A stretch of 64,000 bases of DNA from Cellulosimicrobium protaetiae (GTDB taxonomy: Bacteria > Actinomycetota > Actinomycetes > Actinomycetales > Cellulomonadaceae), in NCBI RefSeq assembly GCF_009708005.2, contig NZ_CP052757.1, positions 1,736,001 to 1,800,000 on the forward strand, in the 5' to 3' direction. Below are positions 16,968 to 25,143 of the stretch, piece after piece; the stretch's first letter is position 1; every line of letters starts with the position of its first letter. A program made the position numbers and the translations under genes. The notes under the pieces were generated by a model. It was given only the letters and a program-made list of their open reading frames with translations, made no database searches and was not told the DNA's origin.

Positions 16968-18200
16968 ATGATCGGGAGCATGCCCCCGTTCTCCCCCCAG
17001 GACGTCGCTGCCGACACGGGCCGTGCCGCTGAGCCCGCCGCTGCCCCCGCGAGCGTCGTCGACCCCGGTCCCACCCCCGACCTGAGCCCCTACGACGCGC
17101 TCCTGCTCTACTCGTTCGGCGGGCCCAACAAGCCCGAGGACGTCGTGCCGTTCCTGCGCAACGTCACCGCGGGCAAGGGCATCCCGGACGCGCGCCTCGA
17201 GGAGGTCGGCGAGCACTACTACGGCTTCGGCGGCAAGAGCCCGATCAACGAGCAGAACCTCGCGCTCAAGGCCGCGCTCGAGGCCGAGCTCGCGCGCCGC
17301 GGCGTCGAGCTGCCGGTGGTCTGGGGCAACCGCAACTGGGAGCCGTACACGACCGACGCGATCGACGAGCTCGAGGCGCTGGGCGCGAAGAACGCGGTCG
17401 CGCTCGTGACGTCCGCGTACTCGTCGTACTCGGGCTGCCGGCAGTACCGCGAGGACCTCGCGGTCGTGCTCGACGGGCGTGGCCAGCTCGGCCCCGACGG
17501 CTCGACGGGCGTGCAGTTCGACAAGGTGCGCTCGTACTTCAACCACCCCGGCTTCGCGCAGGCGAACGTCGACGCGGTGCTCGACGGCTACGCGGCGCTC
17601 GCGGACAAGGGCGGCGACGGCTCTGCCGCGCGCCTCGTGTTCGTCACGCACTCCATCCCGGACACCATGGAGGCGGCGTCACGCATCTCGTTCGCGACGT
17701 ACTCCGAGCAGCACCTCGACCTCGCGCGCGTGATCGCCGCGGAGGTCTCGGCGCGGCTCGGCCACGAGGTCGCCTGGGACCTCGCCTACTGCTCGCGGTC
17801 GGGCCCGCCGAGCCAGCCGTGGCTCGAGCCCGACGTGAACGACCACCTGGAGGCCCTCGCGCAGGACGGCGTCCGCGACGTCGTGCTCTCGCCGATCGGC
17901 TTCGTGTCGGACCACATGGAGGTCGCGTACGACCTCGACACCGAGGCGATGGAGACCGCGACGGGGCTCGGGATGACCGCGGTCCGCGCGGGCACCGTGA
18001 GCACGCGCGAGCCGTTCGTGCGCGGCCTGGTCGACCTGCTCGTCGAGCGCGCCGCGCTCGCGCGCGGCGAGACCGTCGAGGAGGCCACGGTGGGTGACCT
18101 CCCGGCGTTCCGGTCGGTGTGCGCGCCGGGCTGCTGCCTGCGCCGCGACGGCGAGCCGAGCGGAGTCCCGGCGCTGTGCAGCACGGACGTCCACAGCTGA
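16968..18200 (+). CDS. cpfC: Coproporphyrin III ferrochelatase (CpfC/HemH)
   Basis: 410 residues from ATG 16968 (SD GGAG 8 nt upstream; ATG 16980 is a weaker alternative). An Ala/Pro-rich tail of about 40 residues precedes the chelatase fold: [47 protein letters not shown] with the metal-inserting His, and [16 protein letters not shown] with the conserved Glu/His side. Cys157 plus the C-terminal cluster Cys385, Cys389 and Cys390 match [2Fe-2S] ligands of actinobacterial ferrochelatases. It inserts Fe2+ into coproporphyrin III. Upstream, GTGACA and TGTCAC arms at 16896-16921 form a possible regulatory inverted repeat. Confidence 0.93.
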   Translation: MIGSMPPFSPQDVAADTGRAAEPAAAPASVVDPGPTPDLSPYDALLLYSFGGPNKPEDVVPFLRNVTAGKGIPDARLEEVGEHYYGFGGKSPINEQNLALKAALEAELARRGVELPVVWGNRNWEPYTTDAIDELEALGAKNAVALVTSAYSSYSGCRQYREDLAVVLDGRGQLGPDGSTGVQFDKVRSYFNHPGFAQANVDAVLDGYAALADKGGDGSAARLVFVTHSIPDTMEAASRISFATYSEQHLDLARVIAAEVSARLGHEVAWDLAYCSRSGPPSQPWLEPDVNDHLEALAQDGVRDVVLSPIGFVSDHMEVAYDLDTEAMETATGLGMTAVRAGTVSTREPFVRGLVDLLVERAALARGETVEEATVGDLPAFRSVCAPGCCLRRDGEPSGVPALCSTDVHS

Positions 18201-18240
18201 GCCCGTACCGACGATCTCGCACGACCAGGAGGAGCCCCCG

Positions 18241-18975
18241 ATGAACGACGCCGCGCGCGTCCCTACGGACCACGAGCAGATCAACACCACCATCCGCTAC
18301 GCGATGTGGTCCGTCTTCGCGACGGCGGCGCCGCTGCCCGCCGACGCGGACGAGCGCGCGGGCCTCGTGGCCGACGCGCTGACCGCCGTCGGCGGCGGGG
18401 ACGACCCGGCCGCCACGAACGGCGACCTCGTCGTGCGCGGCTGGTACGACGTCGCCGGCCTGCGCTCGGACGCCGACCTCATGGTGTGGTGGCACGGCCC
18501 GACGATCGAGTCCGTCCAGGGCGCCTACCAGCGCCTGCGCGCGAGCGGCCTCGGGGCGCACCTGGAGCCCGTGTGGTCGAACGCGGCGCTGCACCGTCCC
18601 GCCGAGTTCAACCGGGGCCACGTGCCGGCGTTCCTCGCGGGCGAGGCGCCGCGCGACTACCTGTCCGTCTACCCGTTCGTGCGGTCGTACGACTGGTACC
18701 TGCTGCCCGACGCCGAGCGCCGCACCATGCTGCGCGACCACGGCCTCGCAGCGAAGGACTACCCGGACGTGCGCGCCAACACGGTCGCGTCGTTCGCGCT
18801 CGGCGACTACGAGTGGATCCTCGCGTTCGAGGCCGACGAGCTGCACCGCATCGTCGACCTCATGCGCGAGCTGCGCGCCACGGAGGCCCGCCGCCACGTG
18901 CGCGAGGAGGTCCCGTTCTTCACGGGCCCGCGCACGACGCTCACGGCATGGGCGGACCGCCAGCCCCTGGCCTGA
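18241..18975 (+). CDS. chdC: Coproheme decarboxylase ChdC (HemQ)
   Basis: 244 residues; ATG preceded by AGGAGG, 40 bp after cpfC, so co-transcribed. A chlorite-dismutase-like ferredoxin fold is indicated by [24 protein letters not shown], the [13 protein letters not shown] block with the catalytic tyrosine of actinobacterial enzymes, [13 protein letters not shown] with the proximal haem histidine, and the closing VPFFTG. ChdC converts Fe-coproporphyrin III to protohaem b by two peroxide-driven decarboxylations. With CpfC this completes the last two steps of the coproporphyrin-dependent pathway of Gram-positive bacteria. Confidence 0.95.
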   Translation: MNDAARVPTDHEQINTTIRYAMWSVFATAAPLPADADERAGLVADALTAVGGGDDPAATNGDLVVRGWYDVAGLRSDADLMVWWHGPTIESVQGAYQRLRASGLGAHLEPVWSNAALHRPAEFNRGHVPAFLAGEAPRDYLSVYPFVRSYDWYLLPDAERRTMLRDHGLAAKDYPDVRANTVASFALGDYEWILAFEADELHRIVDLMRELRATEARRHVREEVPFFTGPRTTLTAWADRQPLA

Positions 18976-19059
18976 CCGCGTGCTCGGCGGCGGGCGTGTC
19001 GTTCTCGGCTCGCGGGGACGGTGCCCGGCTCGTCTTGGCACGTACCTGCTCCCAGGATG

Positions 19060-19085
19060 CTCAGCATGCTGAGTGATGCCACGCT
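19060..19085 (+). promoter_or_regulatory. Perfect 14-bp palindrome and -10 element before the TspO-like gene
   Basis: CTCAGCATGCTGAG (19060-19073) is its own reverse complement and sits where the -35 should be. CACGCT (19080-19085) lies 6 nt before the ATG, as in the leaderless genes of this window. The palindrome is therefore well placed as a repressor site. Confidence 0.6.
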
Positions 19086-19091
19086 GGGGTC

Positions 19092-19919
19092 ATGACCACC
19101 GCATCCGTCCCGGCCGGCGCCGTCTCCGCGCCCGCCCCCTCCGACCGTGTCCGCCAGGTCGTCGTGCTCGTCGGCTCGCTCGTCGCCGCCGGCGCCGCCG
19201 CGTACGGCGCCGGGGCGTTCGGCGGGACGGCCGTCGAGCAGACCGCCGGCGGCGCGCTGTCCTCGACCGCCACGCCCGTCGCGCCCGACAACCCCGCGTT
19301 CCGGATCTGGTCGCTGATCTACCTCGGCCTCTTCGTGTTCGCGGTCTACCAGGTGCTGCCGCGGCACGCGACGAGCCCGCGGCTGCGCGTGACCGCGTGG
19401 TGGGTCCTCGTCTCCATGATCCTCAACGCGGCGTGGATCGGCGTGGTGCAGGCCGGGTGGATCCCGCTCAGCGTCGTCGTCATCGCGGCACTGCTCGCGG
19501 TCAACGCGGTGGTCGTCGTGCGGCTCGTGCGCCGGCGGCCCGAGTCGACCGCGCAGGCCGTCGTGCTCGACGGGACCATGGGCCTCTACACCGGCTGGGT
19601 GAGCGTCGCGACGCTCGCGAACGTCGCCGCGGCGCTCGCGGACGCGGGTGCCGGAGACCTCGGGCTCGGCGCGACGGGCTGGTCGGTCGTGCTCGTCGTG
19701 CTCGCCGCGGCGCTGTCCGTCGCGTGGGCGGTGTTCACCGCCGGACGCCGGGCGGTCGCGCTCGGCATCGGTCTCGCGATGGCGTGGGGTCTCGCGTGGA
19801 TCGCCGTCGGGCGGTTCCAGGGTCCCCTCGTCGACACGACCGTCGCGTGGACTGCGGCGATCGCGTCGGTGGTGGCGCTCGCCGCGGCCGTCGTCGTCCC
19901 GCGCCCTGCGAAGGCCTAG
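19092..19919 (+). CDS. TspO/MBR-related tryptophan-rich sensory-type membrane protein
   Basis: 275 residues, with about seven hydrophobic segments beginning at residue 20 (VVVLVGSLVAAGAAAYGAGAF). The segment DNPAFRIWSLIYLGLFVFAVYQ, then WWVLVSMILNAAWI and LYTGWVSVATLANV, match the longer actinobacterial branch of tryptophan-rich sensory proteins. This branch shares the F-x-IW-x-IY pattern with TspO but is larger than the 5-TM, 160-residue core. TspO proteins bind tetrapyrroles, and this gene follows cpfC-chdC by 116 bp, which makes a porphyrin or haem-related role attractive but unproven. Own promoter and operator-like palindrome upstream. Confidence 0.7.
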   Translation: MTTASVPAGAVSAPAPSDRVRQVVVLVGSLVAAGAAAYGAGAFGGTAVEQTAGGALSSTATPVAPDNPAFRIWSLIYLGLFVFAVYQVLPRHATSPRLRVTAWWVLVSMILNAAWIGVVQAGWIPLSVVVIAALLAVNAVVVVRLVRRRPESTAQAVVLDGTMGLYTGWVSVATLANVAAALADAGAGDLGLGATGWSVVLVVLAAALSVAWAVFTAGRRAVALGIGLAMAWGLAWIAVGRFQGPLVDTTVAWTAAIASVVALAAAVVVPRPAKA

Positions 19920-19962
19920 CCGGACCGCGGTCGCCGCGCCCGCCCCCGCGGCCGAACGTCCG

Positions 19963-19993
19963 TTGACGGAGCGCACCTGCACGACGCTATCCT
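19963..19993 (+). promoter_or_regulatory. Predicted promoter of the M48 peptidase gene
   Basis: TTGACG (19963-19968), 19-nt spacer, TATCCT (19988-19993). Transcription would start near 20000, leaving a leader of about 40 nt that contains the SD GAAAGG. Confidence 0.55.
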
Positions 19994-20039
19994 CGCGCGA
20001 GGTCACCGTGGGACGCGGTGCGTGTGCGAAAGGCCGTGC

Positions 20040-21914
20040 ATGTCCATCCACCTCCGCGCTGCCCTCAGCGTGCTCCTTCTCGTCGGCTTCTTCACCCTTG
20101 CCTTCGGCACTGTCATCGGTCTCGTCGTCCTGACGGTCTGGCTGCTCGTGGAGCACGACGGGGCCGGTGCGGGCGGGCTTGCCCTGCTCGCCGCCGTTCT
20201 GGGTGCAGGGCTGGGCATCGCCGTCCGGAGGGTGGCGCAGAGCGTGCGTGGAGTCCGGTCGTTCGGGACGGTGCTCACCGAGGACGACGCTCCGGAGCTG
20301 TGGGCGACGGTGGGCGAGGTGGCTAGCGCGGTGGGCACTCGGGCTCCTACGTCGATCCGGCTCACTTTCGAGGTCAACGCTTCGGTGAGCGAGGATGTGC
20401 GGCTGCTCGGGCTCACTGGGGGCACGCGCCGAATGGCCCTGGGCCTGCCGCTGCTGCAGGGCTTGGACGTGAGCCAGCTCCGTGCCGTCCTCGCGCACGA
20501 GATGGGCCACTTCTCCCGTCGGCACACCTATCTGGCACCCCTCGTGCGGCGAGGTGAGGCGCTGGTGGTCGCTTCTGTCCAGGAGCTTCGAGACAACCGC
20601 GTCGGACAGTTGCTGCTGAGTCCCTTCGCGCGGCTCTTCCTCCGGGTCTCGGCCGACGTCCGGCGGCGCCAAGAACTGGAGGCCGATGCGTTCTCGGTCC
20701 GCGTCGCTGGGCGCGACGTGGCCGCGAGAGCCTTGAGAGAGCTCGACGTCATCAGCACGACCTGGCAGGTCTTTCTCCACTCCTACGTGACGATCGGATG
20801 GGACGACGGTCTCGGGCCCCCGCCGGCCGAGCTGCTACCGGGCTTCGCGCTCATGACGCGGGGGTACGCCGCGGCCATCGGTGTACTCCGGGCCGAGGCG
20901 CCCTCGGAGGAGTCCTCACCGTGGGACGCGCACCCGTCGACGGCCGCGCGCCTCGTCGCGATGGCGACGACGCACGAGCCCCGCGCCGTACCGGTCGACA
21001 AGCGGCCGGCGTCCGTGCTCGTGCCGGACCTGGAACGGCATGCCGAACAGGTTGCCTGGGAGGAGTTCGCGTACGGGTCGCGAGCCGTCCTGCCCTGGGA
21101 CCAGCTCGCCGCTGCGGCGTTGCCGCGCCACGACCAGCGGGAGGCGGACGTCGTCTACCGGGCGGTCGGGAGGCTGAGCGGGCGCGGGCGCGGCGATCTC
21201 GATGACCTCCTCGGCCTGCTGGCGACCGGCGGCGCGCCCGCTCTCGCGCGGGACGTCGCCCGCGGGCTCCCTGACGAGCGTCAGCGGGAGGTCCTTGTCG
21301 CGGGCGTCACGTGTGCGCTGCGTGCTGCGGCGGTCTGGTCAGGCAGCGCGTCATGGCAGCTGTCGTGGTCCGCGCCGACGACGCTCATCGACATCTCGGG
21401 CGAGCCGGTGGACTACGTGCATGTCGCCCGCCTCGCGGTGGATCCCGCGACGACGGACCAGGCACGGACAGTGCTGGCGGAGTGCGGCGTGGACCTGGCC
21501 GAGGGAGTGCAGGTCAGCGAGGGGGCGTCGATCGAGCGCTCGTCGGTGCTCACGGGCATCGCCAACGTCAAGGCGAACCGTCGGTTTCACGACCTCCTGG
21601 TCCTGGACACGGGCCTCGTCCTCGTTCCGTCGCCGGCGCGGGCGCTGGACGGTGCATTTCGCCTGCACCGGCTCCTGCGGTCTGGAACCCCCGCGCAGCT
21701 CGTCGCGCAGCACTGGTTCGTCCCGTACGACGCCGTCACGACGGTTCGCGTGCGCAAGGCGGTGCCTGCGCGGCTCGAGCTCGCGATGGTCGACGGATCG
21801 ACCCTCCTTCTGCGCGAGACCTGGGGTGGTGCGCGACTCCACCCCTCGAGCAGCCGGACGCTTGTCGCGGGGGTGTCCTCGCACGCGCAGGTGGAGGAGG
21901 CGCCGGCGCGCTGA
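20040..21914 (+). CDS. M48-family membrane metallopeptidase with long C-terminal extension
   Basis: 624 residues from ATG 20040 (SD GAAAGG at 6 nt). Two hydrophobic segments at about 8-36 and 43-62 anchor the protein. The zinc site is HEMGH at 153-157, with a later RRQELEADAFSVRVAG supplying the third ligand, as in HtpX/Ste24-like enzymes. The remaining 350 residues have no clear family and include a PSPARALDG-type segment resembling a dispersed membrane-sensor or PH-like domain. Codon usage is visibly less biased to G/C in third position than in its neighbours, which suggests acquisition from elsewhere. Substrate unknown. Confidence 0.8.
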   Translation: MSIHLRAALSVLLLVGFFTLAFGTVIGLVVLTVWLLVEHDGAGAGGLALLAAVLGAGLGIAVRRVAQSVRGVRSFGTVLTEDDAPELWATVGEVASAVGTRAPTSIRLTFEVNASVSEDVRLLGLTGGTRRMALGLPLLQGLDVSQLRAVLAHEMGHFSRRHTYLAPLVRRGEALVVASVQELRDNRVGQLLLSPFARLFLRVSADVRRRQELEADAFSVRVAGRDVAARALRELDVISTTWQVFLHSYVTIGWDDGLGPPPAELLPGFALMTRGYAAAIGVLRAEAPSEESSPWDAHPSTAARLVAMATTHEPRAVPVDKRPASVLVPDLERHAEQVAWEEFAYGSRAVLPWDQLAAAALPRHDQREADVVYRAVGRLSGRGRGDLDDLLGLLATGGAPALARDVARGLPDERQREVLVAGVTCALRAAAVWSGSASWQLSWSAPTTLIDISGEPVDYVHVARLAVDPATTDQARTVLAECGVDLAEGVQVSEGASIERSSVLTGIANVKANRRFHDLLVLDTGLVLVPSPARALDGAFRLHRLLRSGTPAQLVAQHWFVPYDAVTTVRVRKAVPARLELAMVDGSTLLLRETWGGARLHPSSSRTLVAGVSSHAQVEEAPAR

Positions 21915-21947
21915 CGGCGGCGACGGCCGGGCGCCGGCCGCCGTCAG
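21911..21947. terminator. Hairpin terminator between convergent M48 and GDH genes
   Basis: CTGACGGCGGC pairs with GCCGCCGTCAG over 11 bp. The left arm contains the M48 stop codon, and the GDH stop lies 9 nt beyond the right arm. Confidence 0.7.
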
Positions 21948-21955
21948 CGCCGGCG

Positions 21956-23284
21956 TCAGGGGTAGAGCCCGCGGATCTGGTGGGCCTCCGCGACGCGCTG
22001 CACGCCGATGACGAGCGCGGCGTCGCGCAGGCTGAGATCTTCGCGGCGCGCGAGGCCGGCCACCTCGTCGTACGCGTGCAGCATGCGGTGCTCGAGCTTC
22101 TCGCCGATCTCCTGCTCGGTCCACCAGTACGCCTGGTTGGCCTGCACCCACTCGAAGTAGGAGACGACGACGCCGCCCGCGTTCGCGAGCACGTCCGGCA
22201 CGACCGTCACCCCGTTCTTCGCGAGCACGCGGTCGCCCTCGGCCGTCGTCGGGCCGTTCGCGCCCTCGACGACCCAGCGGGCGCGCACCGTCCGCGCGGT
22301 GTCGCCGTCGAGCACGCCCTCCACCGCGGCCGGGACCAGCACGTCGACCTCCAGTGCGAGCAGCGCGTCGTTGTCGATCGGGTCCGCGCGGTCGAACCCG
22401 ACGACGCTGCCCGTCTCCGCGACGTGACCGATCAGCCCGCGCACGTCGAGCCCGTCCGGGTCGTGGACGCCGCCGTACTGGTCGGAGACCGCGACGACGC
22501 GCGCCCCGCGCGCCGCGAACAGCGCCGCCGCGTGCGAGCCGACCTTGCCGAACCCCTGGATCGCGACGCTCACCTCCGACAGCGGCACGCCCGCCTCGTC
22601 GAGCGCCGCGGCGGTGACGTGCACGACGCCCGCGCTGGTCGCCGTCGTGCGCCCGAGCGACCCGCCCACGGTGATGGGCTTGCCCGTCACGACGGCCGGG
22701 ATCGTGTAGCCCTGGTTCACCGAGTACGTGTCCATGACCCACGCCATGGTGCGTTCGCTCGTGCCCATGTCGGGCGCCATGATGTCCCGCTCCGGGCCGA
22801 TCACCGGCATGATCTCCGACGTGTAGCGGCGCGTGACGCGCTCGAGCTCGGCCTCGGAGTAGCAGCGCGGGTCGATCGCGACCCCGCCCTTCGCCCCGCC
22901 GTACGGCAGGTCGACGATCGCGCACTTCCACGTCATCCACATCGCGAGCGCGCGCACCTCGTCGACGTCGACGCTCGGGGAGTAGCGCAGCCCGCCCTTG
23001 CCGGGGCCGCGTGAGACGTTGTGCTGGACGCGATAGCCGTGGAAGAGGACGGTGCGGCCGTCGTCTCGCCGCAGCGGGACGGCGACGTTCACCTCGCGCC
23101 GCGGCGTCGCGAGCATCTCGTGCAGGCCGTCGTCGTAGCCGAGGAAGCCGACCGCGCCCGCGAGCTGCGCGTGCGCGGTGTCGAGGGCGGACGCAGGGCC
23201 GGTCTGTCGGGTCGTGCGGGGAGTCGGGTCGTGCGGGGTGGGTTCGCCGCTCGTGAGTGTGGGCGGCACGGACGTCGTCGTCAC
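21956..23284 (-). CDS. Glu/Leu/Phe/Val dehydrogenase (probable glutamate dehydrogenase)
   Basis: 442 residues; GTG start with an excellent SD GGAGGAACC. The substrate domain has YRVQHNVSRGPGKGGLRY and the catalytic lysine block DLPYGGAKGGV, then MAPDMGT. The nucleotide domain has the dinucleotide-binding VAIQGFGKVGSHAA. It catalyses reversible oxidative deamination, most likely of L-glutamate to 2-oxoglutarate and ammonia. The Rossmann loop alone does not settle NAD versus NADP. It is 86 bp downstream of the aldo/keto reductase on the same strand but separated by a terminator and its own -10 (TAGCGT, 23347-23342). Confidence 0.92.
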   Translation of the reverse strand: MTTTSVPPTLTSGEPTPHDPTPRTTRQTGPASALDTAHAQLAGAVGFLGYDDGLHEMLATPRREVNVAVPLRRDDGRTVLFHGYRVQHNVSRGPGKGGLRYSPSVDVDEVRALAMWMTWKCAIVDLPYGGAKGGVAIDPRCYSEAELERVTRRYTSEIMPVIGPERDIMAPDMGTSERTMAWVMDTYSVNQGYTIPAVVTGKPITVGGSLGRTTATSAGVVHVTAAALDEAGVPLSEVSVAIQGFGKVGSHAAALFAARGARVVAVSDQYGGVHDPDGLDVRGLIGHVAETGSVVGFDRADPIDNDALLALEVDVLVPAAVEGVLDGDTARTVRARWVVEGANGPTTAEGDRVLAKNGVTVVPDVLANAGGVVVSYFEWVQANQAYWWTEQEIGEKLEHRMLHAYDEVAGLARREDLSLRDAALVIGVQRVAEAHQIRGLYP

Positions 23285-23306
23285 GGTTCCTCCGGTTCGA
23301 GGTTCT

Positions 23307-23338
23307 CCTCGGTGCCGCGGGGGTGTGCGGCACCGAGG
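23307..23338 (-). terminator. Hairpin between the aldo/keto reductase and GDH genes
   Basis: CCTCGGTGCCGC and GCGGCACCGAGG pair over 12 bp with an 8-nt loop. It ends the reductase message. Because it begins about where the GDH transcript should start, it may also lie at the 5' end of that mRNA. Confidence 0.65.
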
Positions 23339-23341
23339 ATC

Positions 23342-23347
23342 ACGCTA
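23342..23347 (-). promoter_or_regulatory. Predicted -10 of the GDH gene
   Basis: TAGCGT on the minus strand, about 58 nt before the GTG start; no clear -35. Confidence 0.4.
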
Positions 23348-23370
23348 CCTCCGGAGCGGGCGCTCGCCGG

Positions 23371-24189
23371 TCATGCTCCCCGGCGGTGCCCGAGGGCGTC
23401 GATCGCGGCGAGCTCGTCCGCGGCGAGCGAGAACCCGGTCACCTGGAAGTTCGCCTCGATGCGCGACGGCGTCACCGACTTCGGGATGACGACGAACCCG
23501 TGGTCGAGGTGCCAGCGCAGCACGACCTGGGCAGGCGTGACGCCGTGCGCCGCGGCGACCTCCGCGAGGACCGGCGCGTCGAGGTCGGTGCGCTTGAACG
23601 GGCTGTACCCCTCGAGCACGACGCCGCGCTGCGCGAGCTCGTGCGCGAGGCGGTGGTCGTAGTCGGCGGGGCTCCACGGGATCTGGTCGACGGCGGGCGC
23701 CTCGCCGACCTGCTCCGAGATGACGTCCACCTGCTCGACCGAGTAGTTGCTCACCCCGATCGACCGCGCCTTGCCCTCGTTCCGCAGCTCGACGAACCGC
23801 TCCCAGACCCACGGCGACGCCTCGCCCGCCGGCGGCCAGTGGATGAGCCACAGGTCCACGTGGTCCGTGCCGAGGTCGCGCAGCGACGCCTCGAGCGTCT
23901 CGCGCTCGCGTCCCGCGGCGTCGGGCGGGAGCTTGGTCGTGACGAACACGTCGGCGCGGTCGACGGACGAGTCGGCGAGCGCGCGTCCGACCTGCGCCTC
24001 GTTGCCGTAGCCCGTCGCGGTGTCGACGTGCCGGTAGCCCACGTCGAGCGCGTGGCGGACGGCGCGGTACGCGTCGTCGCCCTCGGACTGCCACGTCCCG
24101 AGCCCGAGCAGCGGCATCGGGCCGCCGGGCAGGTCGACGGTCGGGACAGGGCCGGCGGAGGCGCCGGGGAAGGAGCTGGTGGAGGTCAT
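23371..24189 (-). CDS. Aldo/keto reductase
   Basis: 272 residues from ATG 24189; the upstream in-frame stretch to 24309 is repeat-containing intergenic sequence and is excluded. The AKR catalytic tetrad is visible in order: Asp in YRHVDTATGYGNE, Tyr in the same block, Lys in VFVTTKLPP and His in LWLIHWPP. The closing IPKSVTPSRIEAN gives the NADPH 2'-phosphate site. It is an NADPH-dependent reductase of aldehydes or ketones, close to the 2,5-diketo-gluconate reductase branch. Apparently monocistronic; substrate unknown. Confidence 0.9.
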   Translation of the reverse strand: MTSTSSFPGASAGPVPTVDLPGGPMPLLGLGTWQSEGDDAYRAVRHALDVGYRHVDTATGYGNEAQVGRALADSSVDRADVFVTTKLPPDAAGRERETLEASLRDLGTDHVDLWLIHWPPAGEASPWVWERFVELRNEGKARSIGVSNYSVEQVDVISEQVGEAPAVDQIPWSPADYDHRLAHELAQRGVVLEGYSPFKRTDLDAPVLAEVAAAHGVTPAQVVLRWHLDHGFVVIPKSVTPSRIEANFQVTGFSLAADELAAIDALGHRRGA

Positions 24190-24280
24190 GCCGCCAGTCT
24201 CCGTGCCCGTCGCCGTCGCTCGCCACCGCGCGCGCCTCGCCCCCGCCTCGCCCGCCCCTGGTGCTGAGCCGGCCGACATG

Positions 24281-24323
24281 CCCGGGTTCGGCGCCCGAGA
24301 CGACCACAACCCCGGGTTCGGCG
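24281..24323. repeat. Paired CCCGGGTTCGGCG element, second interspersed copy
   Basis: CCCGGGTTCGGCG occurs at 24281-24293 and again within ACAACCCCGGGTTCGGCG at 24306-24323. The latter is identical over 18 bp to the complement of 8346-8363. It lies in the 151-bp gap between the AKR and AraC-type genes. Confidence 0.7.
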
Positions 24324-24340
24324 GGGGGAGGTGGGTGCCG

Positions 24341-25090
24341 TCAGCGGCGGGTGCGGCGGCGGTACTGGGCCGGGGTCTCGCCCGCGAGGCGCGCGAAGGT
24401 GCGCGTGAACGACGGCTGGTCGTAGAAGCCGCCCTCCGCCGCGACCTCGCCGATCGACGCCGCGCTCCCGGCGAGCAGGCGCGTCGCGTGGTCGACCCGG
24501 GTCCGCAGCACGAGCTGGCGCGGCGTCACGCCGTACACACGCCGCACGCGCCGGTCGAGCACCGCGGGCGTGGACCCGGCCGCCTCGGCGAGCCGCGCCG
24601 TCGTCCAGCGCGCCCCGAGGTCCGCCTCGACCGCGGCGACGAGCGCGGCGAGGGAGTCCATCGTCGCGTCGTCCGCCGCGCCCGCGCGCAGGTCGTGCGA
24701 GACGGAGACGATCCCCACGAGGTGACCGGCGTCGTCGTGCACGGGGAGCTTGGAGGTGAGGAACCAGCCCGACGTGCCGCCGAGCCGCCGGATGCGCTCG
24801 AGCTCGCCGCGCAGCGCGCGCCCGCGCAGCACCTCGGCGTCCTGCTGCTCGTAGCGCTCGGCGAGCTGCGCGACGAACAGGTCGCGCGCGCGTCGGCCCA
24901 GCACCGCGCGGCGGGAGCGCTCGTTGGTCCGCGCGACGAACACCGGGTTGACCGCGACGTACCGGCCCGTGACGTCCTTGGCGCAGAACATCGTGTCGGG
25001 CAGCTCGTCCATGAGCGCGACCATGGCGGGGCTGAGCGCGGCGAGGAGCGCCGCGCCCTCGGGCCACTGGTTGTCTCGGACGGGTGCCAT
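24341..25090 (-). CDS. PAS-domain AraC-family transcriptional regulator
   Basis: 249 residues. Residues about 15-130 form a PAS-like sensor (LMDELPDTMFCAKDVTGRYVAVNPVF, GWFLTSKLPVHDDAGHLVGIVSVSHD). Residues about 140-249 form an AraC/XylS helix-turn-helix pair ending with GFYDQPSFTRTFARLAGETPAQYRRR. TACGAT (minus strand 25106-25101) is a likely -10, placing the start about 10 nt from it. Divergent from putA with only 53 bp between the start codons, so it very probably controls putA; the signal sensed by the PAS domain is unknown. Confidence 0.88.
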   Translation of the reverse strand: MAPVRDNQWPEGAALLAALSPAMVALMDELPDTMFCAKDVTGRYVAVNPVFVARTNERSRRAVLGRRARDLFVAQLAERYEQQDAEVLRGRALRGELERIRRLGGTSGWFLTSKLPVHDDAGHLVGIVSVSHDLRAGAADDATMDSLAALVAAVEADLGARWTTARLAEAAGSTPAVLDRRVRRVYGVTPRQLVLRTRVDHATRLLAGSAASIGEVAAEGGFYDQPSFTRTFARLAGETPAQYRRRTRR

Positions 25091-25143
25091 GTCGCCCCGG
25101 ATCGTACAAGACGAGTCACGGCGACCCGAGGCACCCTGGAGGG

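Noticed and set aside
23285-23338. Riboswitch or attenuator in the GDH leader
   Set aside because: Only one simple hairpin is present, best explained as the reductase terminator; no conserved aptamer features or leader peptide seen.
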